Of a stretch of 9,458 bases of DNA, positions 6,261 to 9,458 are shown in pieces. The translations under genes were made by a program, and so were the position numbers. The DNA is taken from assembly GCA_938003575.1 (NCBI GenBank), contig CALKYG010000281.1, positions 1-9,458 of the forward strand, in the 5' to 3' direction. How positions within the stretch are numbered: position 1 is the stretch's first letter; each line of letters starts with the position of its first letter. The notes beneath the pieces are model-generated. The model was not told the DNA's origin, did no database searches, and was given only the letters and a program-made list of their open reading frames with translations. This stretch comes from an uncultured Alphaproteobacteria bacterium (GTDB taxonomy: Bacteria > Pseudomonadota > Alphaproteobacteria > Caulobacterales > Parvularculaceae).

Positions 6261-8081
6261 TCAGTTTTCGAATTCTTCCCGCTTCATTTCCAATTCAAGC
6301 CATTCTTCCTCGGCGATCGAAATTTCCGTCTCAGCCTTTTCAAGTCGGGCGGCCTTTTCATTGAATGACTTCGCGTCCCGGCTGAAAAGCGAGGTGTCGG
6401 CGAGGGCTTCTTTCAGCGATGCGATCTCATTCGCTAACTGGGCGATTTTGCCGGGCAGTTGTTCCAGTGCGAACTTCTCTTTGTAGGAAAGCCGAGCTCT
6501 GGCGCCTGGCGCCGGCTGGGCGGATTTTGGTGCGGCGTTGATCCTTGACATCGTGACCGGTCTGCCGATTTCAGATCCGGGCGGAGATCCGCGTTGGGCC
6601 AGCATGTCCTCATATCCGCCCGCATATTCGACCCACCGCCCCGGCCTGCCGGATGGATCGGTCGTTACAATCGACGTCACGGTGCGGTCGAGAAAGCTGC
6701 GGTCGTGGCTGACGATCAGCAGCGTGCCCTGATAATCGGCGATCAGCTCCTCGAGGAGATCAAGCGTCTCAAGATCGAGATCGTTGGTCGGCTCGTCGAG
6801 GACGAGGAGGTTTGACGGCTTTGCAAGAGCCGCGGCCAAGGCCAACCGGCCCCGTTCGCCGCCGGAAAGCGCGGCTGTCGGCGTGCGCCACTGTTCCGGT
6901 TTGAAAAGAAAATCGCTAAGATAGGTTGCTACGTGCTTTTTCTCCGAACCGATGGTCACCCAATCGCCGCGCCCGTCGGTGATAGCATCGGCGACGCGGT
7001 CGTCGGGCCTCAACGCCGCTCGTCGCTGGTCGAGAGAAATCATGGCGAGGCCCGTTCCAAGCGTCACGCGCCCCTCATCCGGCGCAAGCTCGCCGGTCAG
7101 CATCCTCAAGAACGTGGTTTTTCCCGCGCCGTTCGGACCGACGATGCCGATCCGGTCCCCGCGCGCGATCTCAATCGAGAAATCCGTCACGATCGGCCGG
7201 TCGCCGAAGGATTTTGAGATTTTCTCCGCGACGATGACGCGTTTCCCTGAAGCGCCGGCTTCGGCGGCGGTGAACGAAACGGCGCCGGTCGGCCGTTTTC
7301 GTTCGCGGCGTTGCCGCCTCAAATCCGAGAGTTCGCGCATCCGCCGGACATTTCTCTTGCGCCGAGCCGTGACGCCGTAACGGACCCAATGCTCTTCGGC
7401 GACGATTTTGCGGTCAAGCTTGTGCGCGGCTGCGTCTTCCTCTTCGAGAATCTTATCCCGCCAGGCCTCGAAGTCCTTAAAGCCGCGATCAGCAATGCGG
7501 GTTTCTCCGCGATCGATCCACACGGTTCGCGTTGTCAGGTTTTCAAGAAAACGGCGGTCATGACTGATGAGAACGATTGCGGCGCGAGACGATTTTAGAC
7601 GAACCTCAAGCGCCTCAATCGCCGGAAGGTCCAGATGGTTTGTAGGCTCATCGAGAAGCAGTACGTCCGGTCCGGCGGCGAAAACGCGGGCGAGCGCAGC
7701 ACGGCGCGTTTCGCCGCCGGACATGGTCGCGCATTTCGCCAATGCGTCCACGTTCAGTTCCGCGTATAGTTTTGCGAGATCGGCAGGCGCCCCGGTCGGC
7801 GGCAATCCCGCCTCCACATAGGCGCCAGCCGTTTCAAAGCCGGAGAGGTCCGGTTCCTGAGGGAGGTAGGCGATTGCGACGGACGGGTCGACAAACCGTC
7901 GCCCGGCGTCAGGCTCGATGATCCCGGCGGCGATCTTGAGAAGCGTCGATTTGCCCGATCCGTTTCGACCGACGAGCGCGATGCGCGCCATCGGCTCGAC
8001 CACGAGGCTCGCGCCGGCGAGAAGCGGCTCTCCCCCGAATGTGAGGTTGATGTCTTCAAGGGTCAACAGGGGCGGCGCCAT
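6261..8081 (-). CDS. uup: ABC-F family ATPase, Uup type
   Basis: ABC-F proteins have two fused ATPase domains and no membrane part; they act in the cytoplasm on the ribosome. Uup is linked in the family to ribosome-associated functions and to suppression of precise transposon excision. The 606-residue product has domain 1 with Walker A GRNGSGKST (38-46), signature SGGE (121-124), Walker B LLLDEP with E145, and SHDRRFL (173-179). A basic linker with many arginines runs from about 205 to 265. Domain 2 has Walker A GPNGAGKTT (315-323), LSGGE (405-409), LLVLDEP with E430, and SHDRSFL (458-464). Residues 530-606 are charged and heptad-like, matching the Uup C-terminal coiled coil that can bind DNA. 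I chose ATG 8081 (MAPPLLTLEDI). An in-frame TTG at 8117 would add 12 residues with no family support. All catalytic residues are intact. It is divergent from the HTH gene at 8171. Confidence 0.94.
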   Translation of the reverse strand: MAPPLLTLEDINLTFGGEPLLAGASLVVEPMARIALVGRNGSGKSTLLKIAAGIIEPDAGRRFVDPSVAIAYLPQEPDLSGFETAGAYVEAGLPPTGAPADLAKLYAELNVDALAKCATMSGGETRRAALARVFAAGPDVLLLDEPTNHLDLPAIEALEVRLKSSRAAIVLISHDRRFLENLTTRTVWIDRGETRIADRGFKDFEAWRDKILEEEDAAAHKLDRKIVAEEHWVRYGVTARRKRNVRRMRELSDLRRQRRERKRPTGAVSFTAAEAGASGKRVIVAEKISKSFGDRPIVTDFSIEIARGDRIGIVGPNGAGKTTFLRMLTGELAPDEGRVTLGTGLAMISLDQRRAALRPDDRVADAITDGRGDWVTIGSEKKHVATYLSDFLFKPEQWRTPTAALSGGERGRLALAAALAKPSNLLVLDEPTNDLDLETLDLLEELIADYQGTLLIVSHDRSFLDRTVTSIVTTDPSGRPGRWVEYAGGYEDMLAQRGSPPGSEIGRPVTMSRINAAPKSAQPAPGARARLSYKEKFALEQLPGKIAQLANEIASLKEALADTSLFSRDAKSFNEKAARLEKAETEISIAEEEWLELEMKREEFEN

Positions 8082-8170
8082 GACGAGGCCTGTACCTTCG
8101 CGCGCCGGCGCCGGCAATCCGCCTGCCGCGCGTTAAAGCGTTTTCAGCGAATAGGGGGGAGACTTAGCGG
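8082..8170. promoter_or_regulatory. divergent control region between uup and the HTH gene
   Basis: These 89 bases must hold the start signals of both genes. They contain a perfect 12-base palindrome GCCGGCGCCGGC (8104-8115), 22 bases upstream of the uup start codon, and the purine-rich ribosome binding site GGGGGGAGA (8154-8162) of the plus-strand gene. No promoter of good consensus is obvious on either strand. The palindrome could be an operator or a leader hairpin, but such GC-rich words also arise by chance in this DNA. Confidence 0.35.
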
Positions 8171-8728
8171 ATGGAAGTTCTGAAGACCTATTTGCGGGAG
8201 ACGCGGATGACGGCGGCGGCGTTCGCCAAGATCATAGGCGTCGAACTGAGCACCGTCGAACGTCTGCTGGCGGGCCAGGAAGTCGCCGATCTAAGTCTTG
8301 CACAACGGATGATCGATGCAACCGGCGGCGCGCTGCTTCTTGAGGACTTCATCCCCGAAGGTCCGGAAGGAGGCCGCATCCTCGACCTCCGCAGCCGGTT
8401 GTCGTCACAGTCCTGTGAAATAGATGCCGACCTGCTCACCAGAGTGTTGGCGACGGTTTTGCCCGATCTCATCGGAGGTTCAAGGCGGGCCGGCGACGAG
8501 CATTTGCCGCGCCTTGCGGCCGACGCCGCCGCGCACACCTATCTCGCATTATCGACAATTACTTCCCGTCGCGGTCCACACCGTTTGAGCCAAGCTCTTC
8601 AGCCAGTCTTTTCAGAAATTCTCGAAGATTTGTCGGCGCCGGCGGCTGCGCATGAGCGGCTCCATCATGCGATTGAAAGGGCGACCGCGCTTTATTTTCA
8701 GGCGCGCTCTGAAAAGCGGCGCGCGTGA
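8171..8728 (+). CDS. HTH-domain protein of unknown role
   Basis: This 185-residue protein probably binds DNA. Residues 1-58 resemble a Cro/XRE-like helix-turn-helix: MEVLKTYLRETRMTAAAFAK, then IIGVELSTVERLLAGQ, where the turn and recognition helix would be near 21-35, then a further helix LSLAQRMIDATGG. The rest, about 60-185, is mostly predicted helix (DADLLTRVLATVLPDLIGG, AAAHTYLALSTI, a C-terminal helix rich in Ala, Glu and His) and has no family I know; it could be a dimerisation or ligand domain. The start is supported by GGAG (8158-8161), nine bases upstream. An in-frame ATG at 8207 would cut the HTH and is unlikely. It is divergent from uup, so it could regulate itself or uup; this is inference. 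No signal peptide or membrane segment is present. Confidence 0.75.
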   Translation: MEVLKTYLRETRMTAAAFAKIIGVELSTVERLLAGQEVADLSLAQRMIDATGGALLLEDFIPEGPEGGRILDLRSRLSSQSCEIDADLLTRVLATVLPDLIGGSRRAGDEHLPRLAADAAAHTYLALSTITSRRGPHRLSQALQPVFSEILEDLSAPAAAHERLHHAIERATALYFQARSEKRRA

Positions 8729-8944
8729 CGCTATCGCTCTGACCCGAATTCGCGGTTACGGAAAACGCCCGCCGTTTGGCGAGTCGCCACATCGACCGCC
8801 CGACAGCCGCCGCATAAACTTCTTCACTCGCGTCTGACATTGCTCCAGCCGATCGCAGGCGTACGCCCGCCGCCACTTTTGCGCGCGCCGACTCACGCTA
8901 AAGTTGAGTTGTTGCGCACTGATTACAACCCTGTTTAAACGATC

Positions 8945-8948
8945 GGAG
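8945..8948 (+). promoter_or_regulatory. ribosome binding site of the small helical protein
   Basis: GGAG lies seven bases before the ATG at 8956, the ideal distance, and supports that start. Just upstream, TTGCGC (8912-8917) and TTTAAA (8934-8939) are spaced by 16 bases like a promoter, but its start point near 8946 would leave too little leader, so that promoter is doubtful. The 227-base gap before this gene shows no other clear feature. Confidence 0.5.
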
Positions 8949-8955
8949 CTAACCA

Positions 8956-9270
8956 ATGTCTAAGGACGTTCGTAAAGAACAACTCTTCCTCCTAAAATTT
9001 GAGAAAAAACTGACAGGTCTTGCGGCCTTCCTTGCGGCCGGTTCAGCGACCGCCGCATCGGCGGCCGACAAGATTAACGCCGAGACAACCATGAAAGCCT
9101 ATGAAGACGTTCGCGACGCGCTGGTGCGCCTCGCTGAAGTCACGGGTCAGGCGCACCAGACGCTTCAGCAATGCGCCGCGGAAGCGGGCGCGCGTGCGTT
9201 GCAGGTCGGCGGCGGCATGCCGAAACCGAATTCGCCGGAGGTCGTCAGATCGTTGCTGGGGCTTGGATAG
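8956..9270 (+). CDS. small helical protein of unknown function
   Basis: I do not recognise a family for this 104-residue protein. Residues 1-18 are charged and amphipathic (MSKDVRKEQLFLLKFEKK). Residues 20-37 (TGLAAFLAAGSATAASAA) are small and hydrophobic, and could be a membrane-associated helix or a helix packed in a bundle; an internal lysine-rich start makes a signal peptide possible but not typical. Residues 42-82 form a long predicted helix (AYEDVRDALVRLAEVTGQAHQTLQQC) with heptad-like spacing. The tail (GGGMPKPNSPEVVRSLLGLG) is flexible with a short end helix. The start has an ideal ribosome binding site. The last codons contain GGAGGT (9237-9242), which may serve the next frame. Composition fits the neighbours, so there is no sign of transfer. 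The protein could be a partner of the membrane protein that follows. Confidence 0.65.
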   Translation: MSKDVRKEQLFLLKFEKKLTGLAAFLAAGSATAASAADKINAETTMKAYEDVRDALVRLAEVTGQAHQTLQQCAAEAGARALQVGGGMPKPNSPEVVRSLLGLG

Positions 9271-9458
9271 TCTATTCCCTTTATGGATCGCTCCTCGCGG
9301 TAACGATCATTCTCGCCCAGAAGTCGCGGTCACGGACCATCGCCGTGGCCGCGCACATCGTAGCGCTTGCATGGTGTTTTACATTCTTCTCATATTACAT
9401 TTTTGCGGGTTCTGACATCATATGGGGGTATGCCGCCGTCGACGCCGCGGCGGCAGCG
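9171..9458 (+). CDS. membrane protein of unknown function, cut by the right edge
   Basis: The frame is open from 9138 to the end of the window, and the only ATG is at 9171. From about 9249 it reads like a real membrane protein. Two hydrophobic stretches, residues 27-50 (IVAGAWIVYSLYGSLLAVTI and on) and 57-80 (IAVAAHIVALAWCFTFFSYY and on), are joined by the basic loop KSRSRT (51-56), which suggests a helical hairpin with the loop in the cytoplasm. An acidic, alanine-rich segment follows (residues 81-96). Residues 1-26 overlap the preceding gene in another frame and look like a frame shadow, rich in Arg and Gly. A strong GGAGGT (9237-9242) sits six bases before an ATC codon at 9249, but no ATG, GTG or TTG follows in frame until GTG 9345, inside the second helix. 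The start is therefore unresolved; the hydrophobic part is what I trust. Confidence 0.55.
   Translation, partial: MRRGSGRACVAGRRRHAETEFAGGRQIVAGAWIVYSLYGSLLAVTIILAQKSRSRTIAVAAHIVALAWCFTFFSYYIFAGSDIIWGYAAVDAAAAA
9237..9242 (+). promoter_or_regulatory. strong Shine-Dalgarno sequence inside the previous gene
   Basis: GGAGGT is the perfect anti-16S complement and lies 26 bases before the stop of the 104-residue protein. It would suit a start at 9247-9252. The in-frame codons there are ATC (9249) and GTT (9252), neither a usual start. It may instead only reflect the codons for Glu-Val in the upstream gene. Confidence 0.35.

Noticed and set aside
6163..6486. Plus-strand ORF of 107 codons entering the 3' end of uup
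   Set aside because: The first 30 codons look plausible, but there is no ribosome binding site and the rest is antisense to the conserved Uup C-terminal coiled coil.
8082..8117. TTG start of uup at 8117
   Set aside because: The extra 12 residues (MPAPAREGTGLV) cover the palindrome and lack any family match; ATG 8081 begins directly before the conserved LLTLEDI segment.
8756..8956. Minus-strand ORF of 66 codons in the gap before the small helical protein
   Set aside because: No ribosome binding site, basic low-complexity sequence, and it covers the likely promoter region of the downstream gene.
1..9458. CRISPR arrays, tRNA or rRNA genes, insertion sequences, attachment sites
   Set aside because: No regularly spaced repeats, tRNA-like cloverleaf with CCA end, rRNA words, transposase motifs or flanking duplications were seen in reading both strands.

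Overview
The window looks like an ordinary chromosomal segment of a fairly GC-rich alphaproteobacterium. TypA and the Uup-type ABC-F ATPase read like alphaproteobacterial housekeeping proteins. The long one-component regulator (PhoB-type winged helix, TolB-like domain and TPR repeats, with no receiver domain) is a protein type common in that class. The order or family cannot be fixed from the sequence. I see no rRNA, tRNA, CRISPR array, insertion sequence or phage structural gene.

Layout from left to right: the terminator of a gene off the left edge (about 24-45); a promoter and a repeat-rich leader feeding a small exported protein (137-493); a strong intrinsic terminator (518-549); typA (615-2483); a hairpin between convergent genes (2517-2548); a small 4-oxalocrotonate tautomerase-family gene on the minus strand (2580-2804); a probably leaderless winged-helix/TolB-like/TPR regulator (2968-4530); nnrS (4645-5832) with a possible coupled 77-residue ORF (5823-6056); about 200 bases of unclear content; uup on the minus strand (6261-8081); a divergent HTH-domain gene (8171-8728); a 227-base gap; a small helical protein (8956-9270); and an open membrane-protein frame running off the right edge (from 9171 or about 9249 to 9458).

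There is no single large operon. The plausible functional links are local. The regulator lies just upstream of nnrS on the same strand, so it could act on it, but no binding site shows this. The 77-residue ORF overlaps the nnrS stop codon. The HTH gene and uup share an 89-base divergent control region. The two small genes at the right end may be translationally coupled.

I did not find a clearly new defence, mobile or biosynthetic system. The observations most worth checking are the right-edge membrane-protein frame with no good start codon, the phased TGACA/TGTCA array before the exported protein, the leaderless regulator, and the insertion next to the switch region of TypA.
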